From Bisporella sp. PMI_857 (Eukaryota > Ascomycota > Leotiomycetes > Helotiales > Helotiaceae), in NCBI GenBank assembly GCA_021307315.1, contig JAJSPD010000040.1, positions 248,001-312,000 on the forward strand: a stretch of DNA of 64,000 nucleotides, read 5' to 3'. Both the position numbers and the translations under genes were made by a program. Below are positions 1 through 9,943 of this stretch, piece after piece; the first letter of the stretch is position 1; each line of letters opens with the position of its first letter. The notes beneath the pieces are model-generated. The model saw only the letters and a list, made by a program, of their open reading frames with translations. It was not told where the DNA came from and ran no database searches.

Positions 1-1
1 A

Positions 2-1993
2 GCTGATGACTTTGGAACCTTTGCCTTCAAGAATCTGCCAGTTCTAGAGAAGGCAAATAAGGACGTCATACAAAAGCTCCGCGCCGAGGCGTTAGCTGCG
101 CAGTCTAAGTCTCATGTAATCAGTCCAGGTGGTGGTTCAAACCCAAGCTCGGCCACTTCTCCACAACCAGTACTCGAGGGTAGCCCAATTATCCCTATGC
201 CAATTCAGCGTACACTATCCAATGCGAAGGCTGCTAACCGACCTGCTTCTCCGTCACAACTGAACCAAGCGAACGCTTCGCCCAGTCGAGCTTCACAGCC
301 TTCATCGCCTCTGTTGGTCAATTTTGTAGCTGGCCAGCATGCTGAAGGCCGACGAAAGACATCCAGCAACTCATCGAGTCTTACGCATCAATCAAGCAAC
401 TCCCTTGCGCCCGGTAGCTTCTTTGACGTTCCTCGAATGCCATCTACTTTACAAAAATCCACTTCCGCTGCAGCATCACCAATCAAAAGCAGGGGCAGCG
501 GTCCACCGCCTCTGGCACTGTCTCCTCAGAAGCTATCGACTCCAAGACAAGTAAGCAATCCTCCGGGTCGAACTCGGTCTCAGACAGTCGGGTCACAAGA
601 AGGAAGTCCCGTTCCCGCGGATTTATTCTCCCATCGCAAACGAAGGAGTCAGGTTTTTGATATGTCACCATCTTCATCAGACAATGAAGGCGACAAAGCG
701 AATGCACTCCTCCGTGTGCAACGCCGCCGCCAGAGCTCTCGGCGAATGTCACAGATCACTCTTGCCGATGGTCCAATCTTCCGCCCATTGGACGTTTTGA
801 TCTGTGAGGATCATCCGGTGTCGAGAATGGTGATGGAGAAGCTGTTGGAGAAACTTCGCTGCCGCACCATCACTGCTTCGGACGGTTCTGAGGCCATGCG
901 TTATGCGTTGAGTGAGATTAAGTTTGATATCATTATGATGGAGTTCAAATTAGACAAAATCAACGGTGCAGATGTTGCTCGGATGATTCGAGATACGAAG
1001 AATGCGAACTCACAAACGCCAATTGTTGCTGTTACTGGCTACCTAAAGGAGCTCCAAGCCCCACATCATTTTGATGCGCTTATCGAGAAGCCGCCAACGA
1101 CGTCGAAGTTGACTGAAGTAATGTGCCGTCTATGCCAATGGAAGGCTCCTGTACCTGGACAACCGACCTTCAGCCCTATGGGATATCCCCAACCTTCTGG
1201 CTTGCGACAGGAAAGCCTGAAACTCGAAGATAGCCCAACATCTGGCTCATCCGTGTATGCTCAAATGCCAGGTAGCAGCTTTAGAGGATCTAGTCGAGCA
1301 GACTCTATCAACTCTAGCCTCTTTGGCGATTCTGAGACTTATATGAATGATGATGTTCCGGTCGTCATCAACCGAAAAGCAACCGAAGATTGGGACTCTA
1401 ATAGCGGTTTAGGGATCAGCAGTGATGAAACCTTGATTGATTCTCAGGAGTTTACGAAACTTCCTCCACATCTCCTCACTGAGACATCCGCGCCTGCTCG
1501 TATGGAACAACTTTTCAAGATTCCGATCCGGCAAAAGTCATCGGACAAGATACGTAATAAGCGAGAGTCGATTGAGAAGCACCGCCATCAATGTGCTGAA
1601 TCTGGTGATGATGAGGATGAAGAATTAGGAGATGCTCATATGCGAGAAAAGAGTCCTCGCAGTACCACGAAAGCCCCTCAGCGGAGCTCCAAACTTGGCA
1701 TCGAGATGATGAGGACAAACAGTCGTGGAAGTGTGGTTTCCTCGTCTGACCTTACGCCCAGTGCCGACACCGTCGAACCTCCACCTACAGTTTCGGAAGA
1801 GCTATCATCAGCATCCGACATTGCTAGTGCGTTACAGATACCGCCTGAACTCTTCGAATCTCCGAGTGGCAAGGTCGACATAACGGACTTCGTGGAAACA
1901 CCAAGACCCTCCCACACCGATCACAATCCAATGGACGATGAGCCAACACCTCGTGCCCCATCGGTTGCATCAAACAACAAAGACATTCGATAA
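2..1993 (+). CDS. Rim15-type protein kinase, C-terminal part with response-regulator domain (5' truncated by window edge)
   Basis: The reading frame is open from base 2 and ends at TAA 1991-1993, so the gene starts outside the window. The first residues (DDFGTFAFKNLP...) match the C-terminal extension of AGC kinases of the Rim15/cek1 type. A long Ser/Pro-rich linker follows, then a receiver (REC) domain at about 788-1135, then an acidic low-complexity tail. The REC keeps the acidic pair (CEDHP), the Thr (AVTGY) and the Lys (IEKPP, codon 1088-1090), but the phospho-acceptor Asp is Glu (codon 941-943, MMEFKL). Rim15 kinases act below TORC1/PKA in nutrient and quiescence signalling; that role is taken from the family. 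The kinase domain itself is not visible, so the name rests on the PAS-kinase-REC architecture typical of the family. Confidence 0.8.
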   Translation, partial: ADDFGTFAFKNLPVLEKANKDVIQKLRAEALAAQSKSHVISPGGGSNPSSATSPQPVLEGSPIIPMPIQRTLSNAKAANRPASPSQLNQANASPSRASQPSSPLLVNFVAGQHAEGRRKTSSNSSSLTHQSSNSLAPGSFFDVPRMPSTLQKSTSAAASPIKSRGSGPPPLALSPQKLSTPRQVSNPPGRTRSQTVGSQEGSPVPADLFSHRKRRSQVFDMSPSSSDNEGDKANALLRVQRRRQSSRRMSQITLADGPIFRPLDVLICEDHPVSRMVMEKLLEKLRCRTITASDGSEAMRYALSEIKFDIIMMEFKLDKINGADVARMIRDTKNANSQTPIVAVTGYLKELQAPHHFDALIEKPPTTSKLTEVMCRLCQWKAPVPGQPTFSPMGYPQPSGLRQESLKLEDSPTSGSSVYAQMPGSSFRGSSRADSINSSLFGDSETYMNDDVPVVINRKATEDWDSNSGLGISSDETLIDSQEFTKLPPHLLTETSAPARMEQLFKIPIRQKSSDKIRNKRESIEKHRHQCAESGDDEDEELGDAHMREKSPRSTTKAPQRSSKLGIEMMRTNSRGSVVSSSDLTPSADTVEPPPTVSEELSSASDIASALQIPPELFESPSGKVDITDFVETPRPSHTDHNPMDDEPTPRAPSVASNNKDIR

Positions 1994-2998
1994 TTTTGAC
2001 ATTAAATTTTCCTTTCTGGTAAAAACATTCGCCTAATCTGGCATGCAAATCGTAACTTTCTTTATACAGCGAGGCGTTCAAGAGTCTGGGTTACGGACGG
2101 TGGAATGGCGTTTTAAGGGATCCATATCAAGAGATGCCCTATCTGCTGCATTTACACCATTTCAATTTTATCACCGTTCAAGGGGTGGCACAAAAACAAT
2201 CTTGTCATTAGTATGCAAACTCCTCTTTTCGCGCAGAAAGTTATTTCTTTTGTACATGATTAGCGACGGGTCGACGGAGCTCGAACGTCCATACTTTTGA
2301 GTTCAGGAGGCGATGCTATGCGACTCATGAGAGACCCAAGAGCTGGGCTTTCCTTGTTGCTCGCGCTTTGCTTCTTCTTGTCCTAGGGGGACATTATATG
2401 TGGGTGGGGAGATGATGGGGGCTGAAGATATATGGGTTGTAGGTGTAGACTGATGCTCTGCAATATAAACATATTAAATTGATAGCCTGTGCTAGAGTGA
2501 TATTTTACGATGTTGTGATTCGGCCATCGTGGTCTTAGTGATCAATGGATAATTATTTGCATTCTCTGTTACCCTTTCTCGTGCGCTATGCTTCTTTTAG
2601 TACCATCTTCATTTACACAAGCCTCCACTGCTATTTCTATTCCCCTGTCTCAAGGTTTCCAAGTGCTTCGAGATGAAAGCTGTTGCTCTCTCATGCCTTT
2701 TGATTTAATGGCTGCTAAGGCATAGGTTTACTGGTCCTCAACTCATCGTGGGGATTACCGATTAGGCGACTTTTTATGGTGAGGGGACTTAACGTCCATC
2801 CGAACCCGGCGTGCCAGAACGACTTCATGCTTTGGGGGCCTTAAATCCCCACCACAGGAATATATAAAGTTATAACCAGTTTACTATTATACTTTAACTA
2901 TTTCTTTATAAAAGCTCGATTTGCAATCTAAAGAATACAGCAATTTGGCTATATTATCAGTGGTTTTATTAAAAGCGTCAAAAGCTGCTATAACTATC
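1994..2998. other. intergenic, no gene seen
   Basis: This is the 3' flank of the Rim15-like gene and becomes AT-rich after about 2860. Small open frames lack motifs or plausible splicing, and I see no coding signal. Confidence 0.5.
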
Positions 2999-3150
2999 AC
3001 CTCCTACTTTTTTATGACTATTAACCTGTCCCCGGAATTCGGGACCGTGGCATTGAGCTTCTATTGAATTCAAATATAACTCTAAGGTTTTAAAGACACA
3101 AAGTATAAGGAAAACTGCCTGCCGGATTTATCCGGACAAAAGTAGGAGGT
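2999..3150. repeat. candidate 152-bp MITE-like element with 13-bp terminal inverted repeats
   Basis: acctcctactttt at 2999-3011 is exactly inverted as aaaagtaggaggt at 3138-3150. Just inside, the two arms also share a tgtcc/ccgga-type sequence. I cannot define a convincing target-site duplication. It lies 120 bp upstream of a transposase relic, which fits a decayed DNA-transposon environment. Confidence 0.4.
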
Positions 3151-3273
3151 ACACAGAATGCCAAGCATCTTAATCAGCGTGGAAAGATATATTACCCTTA
3201 CTTAATATTGTATTCACAGCCACGCTAGTTGTATTTTATTACGCATTTTATAGATATCATGTGAAAGTGTGGC

Positions 3274-3516
3274 ATGCTTTTAGAAGCTTCCACGAGCAGC
3301 CACGCTGCGAAAGAAGTCATAAAAGGCAAGGGAAAACGTAGTCGGAAGCATAAGAGTGCTGTGCTAGAGGCGGAGGCGGAGGCAGAAGTGGCACATGCTG
3401 CGAAAGAGGTCATAACAGGCAATAGGAAACGTGGTCGGAAGTGTAAGAGTGCTATACAAGAAGTAGACGAGCCAAAGCTAGAGTCATGGAGAGCACCAGT
3501 GGCACGTATGTACTAG
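3274..3516 (+). pseudogene. C-terminal relic of a pogo/Fot1-type DDE transposase
   Basis: An 80-codon frame that is basic, has an internal near-duplication (HAAKEVIKGKGKRSRKHKSA / HAAKEVITGNRKRGRKCKSA) and ends in WRAPVARMY. This tail, rich in RKRGRK and ending in PVARMx, is what I associate with fungal pogo/Fot1-like DDE transposases. No catalytic domain precedes it, so it is a fragment. Recognition is from memory of the family tail only. Confidence 0.5.
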
Positions 3517-4096
3517 AGCGCAGATTGCGGAGAACTGGATCACTAGAACAAAAATATAATTCGAGCGGATTTCTTGAGCCAGGCTCGCGCAGGCCTCGCA
3601 ACTAAATACTGTATTAAAGGTAGCCATTGTATTATCAGCGAAATAAAAGGGATGAATTACCGCTTATCAGGGTGTCAATATTTAATCGTAATCGTTTTGG
3701 ATGCCACTGGTCATATTGATTCTCCATCTGTAACTCTATTTCCCTTCTGATATTACTGTATGGTACGGATGTAGACAAAAGTTGGACATGCAGGACCAGG
3801 CGTTCTAGTACTTGGGACACGCGGGGTCCTTATGGTACCATGCCCACCGGCGGGCGCTGCAAAGGTTAACGTTGTCCCGCGTCGATGTCGCTGTTTGTCA
3901 GGTAGTCGAAGGGAGATAGAGATATCGACGATGTTGGTGATATCGAGTGGCTCCGTCATGAGCATCAGACGTGTTGGATTGCGATGCATGCTCGATGGAG
4001 CCGGCATGGTTAATGCGTCGTCGCGTGAATGGCTTGTAATTTGAATCATCTTTGTTAGGATTACTGCTTCTGCTGCCTGACTTCATTGATACTGAC
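3517..4096. other. intergenic, no supported gene
   Basis: Overlapping short frames occur on both strands (3753-4049 minus, 3832-4044 plus), but none shows a domain, signal peptide or splice-consistent extension. Confidence 0.4.
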
Positions 4097-4333
4097 CTAA
4101 TATAGTGGGATGATCCCGAGTGGCCGTTCTTCTTCCACTTGGTAGTTCTGGCATATCTCGCAAGGGGCATGCTCTGAGGCCTTGATCTGGAACGGCCGAG
4201 AGAGGTTGGCCAACTTGCCCTTCAACGACAAGTGCTCCTGACCCCCGCGTTTGCAGCGGTCACAGGTCTCAGTGCTATCTTCAGGACGCGAGGTACGGTG
4301 CCCCGTCGCAGTTGCCTTGGCAGCTAATAATAC
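4097..4333 (-). other. open stretch with paired CxxC motifs, possible exon or gene relic
   Basis: On the minus strand the frame is open from a stop at 4334-4336 to a stop at 4097-4099 without an ATG at its head. It encodes ETCDRCKRGG, then about 30 residues, then PCEICQNY, that is two CxxC pairs suggesting a zinc-binding fold. Base composition is GC-richer than the surroundings. Without a start or neighbouring exons I cannot call a gene; it could be the last exon of a lost gene. Confidence 0.25.
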
Positions 4334-4424
4334 CTACTGCCGGAAAAGGGGACTATCTTGCTCTTAAAAGCGACTATTCTTCTTCAGATTTATAGTAAAA
4401 TAACTATTACACTAGCTTTTTATC

Positions 4425-5249
4425 CTATCTACTAGCAACAACTGCAGCCTCCTTGTCAGCGGCCAACATCTTCTGTATGGCTGGCCGATTCACGCAGCGG
4501 TCCCACCAAGCACTCACAGCTTCGCGACTGACGATTATATCTCCGTACCCACATGCGAAAAGTCTTTGGATCAGCGGAATGTAGTAGATATCTATGAGAG
4601 TGAAGTCATTTCCAGCCATGTAGTCTTTGTGGCGTAAGAGACGTTCTGCAACGTCGAAAAACATCTCGACCGACCGCAGTGCATCTGAGACAACGGCGTC
4701 ATCGGGAGGCAGCCCCATGAAAATTTTGGCAAATTTCTCAAATGAGATTCTACCTGCAGGCTCTGCGAAGTAGAGCATTTCTGCGCACTGCGCCTGGTCG
4801 AAAAGGGCCGCAGCCTCGACGTCGGAGTCGGGGGGTAGAAGTGGAAAGGAGTACTTCGTTGCGAGGTATTTGCAGATTGCACGACTCTCATAGAGAATGA
4901 GCCCCTCGGCGGAAGTTATTACGGGGATTTTACCCCACGGGTGACGTTTCTTGTGTTCTTTGGACTGGGTGAAACTGCGTTAGCTCCACATAAATCAAAT
5001 GTTGCAGGCAGGGGAATAAAATATTTGACGAGCGAGAAGAATTTTGTGGCTCAATGCGATATACAGTTTGCTCACGCAAGGGGAAGCTGCATCGTCTTTC
5101 AAGAGAAACGGGTCACCCACCTTTTGCTCCCCTTTTTGAAGGTTGAGAAGCACAAGTTCATAATCCGTAAAGCCACCTTCGGCGAGAGTCAGGCGGACAC
5201 GATCGGTGTTGGTCGACCCGCGAGAGCCATACAGAGTAAAAGCTGGCAT
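4425..5249 (-). CDS. glutathione S-transferase, phi-like
   Basis: Two exons on the minus strand: 5249-5121 and 4964-4425, joined across a 156-bp intron (donor GTGGGT, acceptor CAG), both phase 0, giving 222 residues. The N-terminal thioredoxin-like domain runs from MPAFTLYGSRGSTNTDRVR through the RHPWGKIPV turn (cis-Pro) to YESRAICKYLATKY; the all-helical C-terminal domain carries DFTLIDIYYIPLIQR. Such enzymes conjugate glutathione to electrophiles in the cytosol. The Ser/Thr in STNTDRV is the likely catalytic hydroxyl. An in-frame ATG at 5304-5306 would add 19 basic, hydroxylated residues; I prefer 5249 because it matches the family start. It is divergent from the Zn2Cys6 gene, 441 bp away. 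Confidence 0.88.
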
Positions 5250-5690
5250 TTTCGAGCTGTACAGTAGTTTCGACGCGAATCTGGGGCTATTTGTGAGCCT
5301 CGACATTGTTTAAGTACTCATTTCGAGAGAGATTGGGCAAGCCACTCAGTATATAAGCCGAAGACATCTCGCCGAGAGCAGGAGTTAGCGGTATCTACAG
5401 AGCCTGGATGCCTTCACTTCTATCGAGATAATTGGGACTCGGAACGCAGCTACACCTCGGCGTGTGCTAGATGAAGGATGAAGCCGCATGTATGGTTGGT
5501 GGGTTCGCTTTTGCTACCCAATCGAGCTAGCGCCGACGCCAACTAGCGCCGATGCCTGCTCTCGGGCCACAACTATTTAAAGCGAGTCCAACTCGCCTTC
5601 CTCATCGTCCTGGTTGATGAATCATGCTACATCATTTGATTCGTCTGCTCGGATTTCTTGCTTGCTACGATTCTTCCTCTCGTTTAAAGG
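5250..5690. promoter_or_regulatory. shared divergent promoter region of GST and Zn2Cys6 genes
   Basis: 441 bp separate the start codons of the GST (minus) and the Zn2Cys6 factor (plus). No other gene fits between them. I did not identify a specific binding site. The layout would allow the factor to act on the GST, which is inference. Confidence 0.4.
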
Positions 5691-7123
5691 ATGTTGCTCG
5701 ACAAGCGTAAATGTACCACCCCCGGCCCAACGATGGCCGGAAGCGTTGTCGCCCGCAAACGGAACATTAAATCTAGAACCAAGGTGAAAACTGGTTGTGC
5801 AACCTGCAGGTCAGTCATAGTGGACAGATTCCATCCCCCGGTCTATACCCCAAGACTGTGAATTTAGACGAGAGGTCGGCTCTGCAGTGATTGTGCTCAA
5901 TCAGCAATAGAATTAGGAAGGTTAAATGCGACGAGGATAAGCCGTTTTGCCAAAAGTGTGTCAACACTGGTCGTACTTGCGACGGCTACGAGTCCCCCTT
6001 TAGATTTTTTACCAGTCGGCCCATCCGCAACGCTCATGCTGGCGGCATCAACTCAGACGTTGGTTTACAGCCCGTCCGGGCCACCTTCATTGAGATCGCC
6101 CCTCAGGATATCGACCTTCTCAATCGTTACTTCTCAACCAAAACTATGTTCGACGTGAAGCTAGGCTGTGACGAAGAAGCCAGGCAAGTTCTCCAAGCCA
6201 GCTTGACTGATCCTCCTATACGACACGCACTCTTGTCTCTCAGAGCTCTTCGGGAAGATCTTGAGATATCCGGAGACGGTCCAGCGTCTGTCTCGCAGCA
6301 GACTCCGAGCTATCACTATGGCCTCCAGCAATACAGTATGGCTTTGGGGGGTCTTGCGTCCAACTTGTCATCTCTGGGCTCCAACGGGTTGAAGTCGGCA
6401 TTACTTTGCTGTCAGATCTTCATCAGCATTGAGCAAGTGCGGAAGAATTACGCTGCTATGGCCCAGCATATGATTCGAGGACTCGTGATCATGCGCGAGT
6501 ACCGGGCAAGGCCAGATTTTGTTGCCGCGAACAAATTGGTGCCAGCACATCATGACCAACTACCCCTCCTAGATGTTTTCATTATTAAGCTGTTTGCTGC
6601 GCCATGTAAATTTGCAGATCCTCCAGCAACAGTCGAGGTAAGCGGGACGACGTTGTCTGTGTGTTTGATTCCGCCTCAGCAACAGCCTGTTGAATCTCGC
6701 GATCTTCGTACGATTGCACCCGACATGCGGACAGAGCTTACAAGGATTGCTGCGTCGACGCTTGAATTCCTCGGCAAAGTGTCGCAAGTCGAATCAGTAG
6801 GAGCCGCTCTTCGACTACTGTCTGAGAGGGCGGCTCTGCTGGACTCTTTAGAATCGTGGCTCATTGATCTTGAACTCGTTCAGACGGAGATCGTACCTTC
6901 TGGCCCTGAGCCTATTTCAGTGTGTTTCTTGCGCTTCTTCCATCTAATATTAAAAATCGTTCTCTTGGGGGCATTAGACTCCTCACCAGATCTTTATGCC
7001 GAGCTGCAGACTGAGAACGACCGATTGCAGGACGTGGCCAATAACGTGGGTGAAAGAGTCAGATTTTATAGAACGTGCAGTGGGTCTAGTAGTGGTAGAA
7101 GGGAACGCTCCACAGCGTGCTGA
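5691..7123 (+). CDS. Zn2Cys6 fungal transcription factor
   Basis: Exon 1 is 5691-5809 and exon 2 is 5911-7123; the 101-bp intron (donor GTCAGT, acceptor AATAG) splits an Arg codon inside the zinc cluster and restores CATCRIRKVKC...CQKCVNTGRTC, the C6 binuclear cluster. The product is 443 residues. The stop at 5685-5687 makes ATG 5691 the first possible start; ATG 5733 is an alternative 14 codons later. A basic stretch (RKRNIKSRTKVK) precedes the cluster. The rest is a typical poorly conserved regulatory region. The last ~30 residues after DVANN look unusual and may hide a terminal intron. It is a nuclear DNA-binding regulator with unknown targets; the adjacent GST is one candidate. Confidence 0.85.
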
Positions 7124-7538
7124 TATTAATGGCAAAGTGGCGTAATCTTTCCTAGCCACGCATCTGATTCCTGTCTTTTTACAATCAATGGAATTCTCGA
7201 ACTTCATTGCTAGCAAGTCGAGCTGGAGAAGCCCGGCGGCACTATCAAATGCGGCCTAGTGCAGTTGAAGGTAGAAAGAGAAGAAAAACGAGTCGGTCGG
7301 CGCGCGTGCGTAAGATTGCATCGGCTCCCAATTTCAGCATACAGACCGAACAAACCAATTAGCGGCTGACTCTGTCCCTGAATCAGCCCCCTCACCGATC
7401 ATGGTTGTCTGCTCTGGAGGACTGGTTAACTTCATGAAATAGACTGCAACCCCGTCGCCCTTTTGTAACGAAGCCTCTTCGTCTCCTCACAAGCTCAAGC
7501 AGACGAGTACTCAACGGCACCTCTCATCGTCGAAAGCC
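7124..7538. other. intergenic, no gene seen
   Basis: 415 bp between the end of the Zn2Cys6 frame and the next gene. It probably holds a 3' UTR and a promoter with CT-rich stretches near 7460-7530. No coding signal. Confidence 0.5.
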
Positions 7539-8225
7539 ATGCATTTCTTCCTCCTGGGCGCGAGTGGACGGACCGGTCAGCACGTCGTATCTGAATTACT
7601 CTCTCAGGGTCACACAGCGGTAGCCCTCGTGCGTACCTCTAGCAGCCTCACCCCTCGTCCTGGCCTTACCGTCGTCACTGGTTCGCCACTATCGAAATCC
7701 GACATACGCAGCGCTCTCCTCGCGGCGCTACCTTTATCACCTTCTGCAACGATCATCACACTGAACACAGTCCGCAAGTCCGACAGCCCTTTCTCGGCTC
7801 AGATCTCACCTCCTCGCTTCCTAGCCGACTCGTGCACCAATGTTTGCGAGGTTCTGGAGCATGCCGGCTTTTATCGCGTTGTAGTGATGTCGACAGCAGG
7901 TGTCGGGGATTCATGGGGTAACCTACCGTGGTTGAGCAAGGCATTTTTGGGGTGGACTAACGTCAAGTACGCGCTCGAGGATCACAGCCTCGTAGACAAG
8001 GAGATTCGGCTGACGAAGATGGATTGGACTCTTGTGAGGGCTGTGAGGCTGCAATTCGACGATCCGAAGCCGACCGACACGAAGACGAAAGTAAAAACGC
8101 TGGGCAGTAAGGGCGATGGAATGAGCTTGACCGACAGCGTGAGTGTTACTAGTGTGGCGAGCTTCCTGGTCAAGGTTGCGGTCGAAGGACTCTTCGTCCA
8201 AAGCGCAGTGGTTGTGACCAATTGA
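7539..8225 (+). CDS. NAD(P)H-binding atypical SDR / NmrA-like protein
   Basis: An uninterrupted 228-residue frame. It begins with a Rossmann nucleotide-binding loop (MHFFLLGASGRTGQHVV, the GxxGxxG type), a basic residue after strand 2 (ALVRTS), and a VVVMSTAGVGDSWGNLPW segment in the position of the active-site strand of NAD(P)-binding-10 (PF13460-type) proteins. Members are small cytosolic reductases or redox sensors such as flavin-reductase-like proteins. The substrate cannot be told. Length fits the family and no intron is needed. Confidence 0.78.
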   Translation: MHFFLLGASGRTGQHVVSELLSQGHTAVALVRTSSSLTPRPGLTVVTGSPLSKSDIRSALLAALPLSPSATIITLNTVRKSDSPFSAQISPPRFLADSCTNVCEVLEHAGFYRVVVMSTAGVGDSWGNLPWLSKAFLGWTNVKYALEDHSLVDKEIRLTKMDWTLVRAVRLQFDDPKPTDTKTKVKTLGSKGDGMSLTDSVSVTSVASFLVKVAVEGLFVQSAVVVTN

Positions 8226-8853
8226 CGCGGTCGAGGAGGTCATGGAGTTTGTTGATATCGCTCTACCATGCAGGAAGGATTCCTGAACGAATTTGTTTTG
8301 ATTGTTCTGTGTATTGCCAGATAATAGAATCGGTTCCAGACCAATTTTTCTAAGCATGGATCCATATACTTCGTAGCTGAGTGTCAAAATAGACGGCGAT
8401 ACAAGGCCAGTGAGTCACTTTCCTCCTCCGTTGAATGTTCCTGTGGGACGTCCTCAAGTTCCGAGCTTCAGGTCGGGGCAGAGAAATTCATCTAAATGAG
8501 ACCGAGATTGTCTTGGTGGCTAGTCATAGTTATCTAGATTTATATACCTAGACCGTGAGAAGTAGATAGCACGTAGAATCCCCATTATATATTGATATGA
8601 TCCACAGCCAGACTTGTCTAAATTATGCAGTCACAGCTCACTCTAGTGTACCTACTCCTTGTGATTGAACAAAGCATAAAGCGTCCCTGACTCCCCATGC
8701 AGATACGTATTTTGTCTCGAACATGTAACCAACCCATACGGGTTTATGCCTAGGAACCATACCACCATGTCGTCCCTACCCCGTTAGAAATACACTCTTC
8801 CATATAATCTCCGATCAATAGCCCTTTGATTTTGAAAGTGTGATAATGGGCTA
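8226..8853. other. intergenic, no gene seen
   Basis: About 630 bp without a plausible coding frame. It separates the SDR-like gene from the Nse4 relic. Confidence 0.5.
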
Positions 8854-9345
8854 TTAGCCATCAAAGTCGCGGCCAATCACGGCTTGAAACCTCTGTGCGT
8901 TACGAGATGTATCAACGGCCTGCTCTTCGTTCCTGGCATTTGTTGCCACTGTCGAAAGTTATCTGCGAATGTCGACAGATATACAAAGTTGACCAGCTTA
9001 CGTAAAGATGGGGATTCCATCACTGCCGAATCCGATATCAACAAGCCCATCCTTCATCAGGAAAGACCATAGAATAGCTTCTCCACCATCTGACCAAACG
9101 ACTTTGGACTGACCGTAAAGTGGAATATTGATACGCCTCTATTATCGAGGATGCCATTTTTCTCCTGCACAGCATCGAGCAGTCCCTCGCCATTCGCATC
9201 TTCAGCAGCGTAGACCTCGTTCAGCAGCTTGTTGAAAGTGAGGTTGCTGGTCTTGCAGATCTGCGTGACTCCAGTTGTGTCTTGCTGCAGAAAGTCTGCC
9301 ACGTCCAGCTCGCGACGCTGTACACTCTGATTAGGGTCGGGTCTT
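8854..9345 (-). pseudogene. broken C-terminal fragment of an Nse4 (SMC5/6 kleisin) gene
   Basis: On the minus strand, codons from about 9345 read RRELDVADFLQQDTTGVTQI, then a segment ending DNRGVSIFHFTVSPKSFGQ and EKLFYGLS, where a stop interrupts. A one-base shift restores FLMKDGLVDIGFGSDGIPIF, and a putative intron (about 9000 to 8935, GTAAGC...CCAG) leads to a tail with SRNAQRFQAVIGRDFDG and TAA at 8854-8856. The order (DFLxQDxTGV, SFxQxVExLFYxSFLxxDG, a RxQAVxxxDFD tail) is that of the Nse4 C-terminal domain. The N-terminal two thirds are missing, so this is a dead partial copy, not the essential gene. Confidence 0.62.
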
Positions 9346-9837
9346 TCCTAGCGAGCGTGACGCTGTGTCACCGCGCGAATGCGTTTCTGCACAGACAGGT
9401 GAGCTCGGTTGTAGAGCTGTGGTAGAAGAACTCTATTACGCTATAAAGCGAGACTCTTTGCAAAATCAAGCGTAAGGGCGACGATGTAAACGTAATTTTT
9501 TAGTAGAAGGGGTTTAGAGTGTCCGGGAGTGGCCACAGAATATAACTTATAAACATTATTAAAGGTATTAAAGCGTACACAGATTTTAAGATGCCTAAAG
9601 TCAAAGTACTTATTTTTTTTTTTCCGCACGAAAGGTTTTCCGGCACCCAGGGATGAACGCTATTTGAATGATTCGTATTCATCTTTAAGCCGGCTCTAGT
9701 TAGCAATAGAACTAGAAGAACTATATACTCGCTTGGGACTAATAAAAGTTTTCAGCGTCTTTTTACCCACCTAGCATCAAACTAAATACCGGCGTATCTA
9801 ACTACTAAAATGGTCTCCTCAATAAACCTTACCACGT
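9346..9837. other. AT-rich intergenic, no gene seen
   Basis: It contains a poly-T tract near 9608 and many stops in all frames. Overlapping minus-strand frames of 60-70 codons look like chance. Confidence 0.5.
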
Positions 9838-9839
9838 TC

Positions 9840-9848
9840 ATATAAATT
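9840..9848 (+). promoter_or_regulatory. TATA-like box upstream of secreted-protein gene
   Basis: A tataaatt motif lies about 100 bp before the ATG at 9944, in the expected range for a fungal core promoter. It is a pattern match only. Confidence 0.35.
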
Positions 9849-9943
9849 ATGCCTTTCCTCCTCTGCACAACTTACAAGGCCAGATTATCCATCGAGAGAG
9901 ATTCAGATACGACTCACACAATTTTATCACTTCTAACATCGAA

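Noticed and set aside
1824..2300. Frames on both strands over the end and 3' flank of the Rim15-type gene
   Set aside because: Shadows of the coding frame or short chance frames without motifs.
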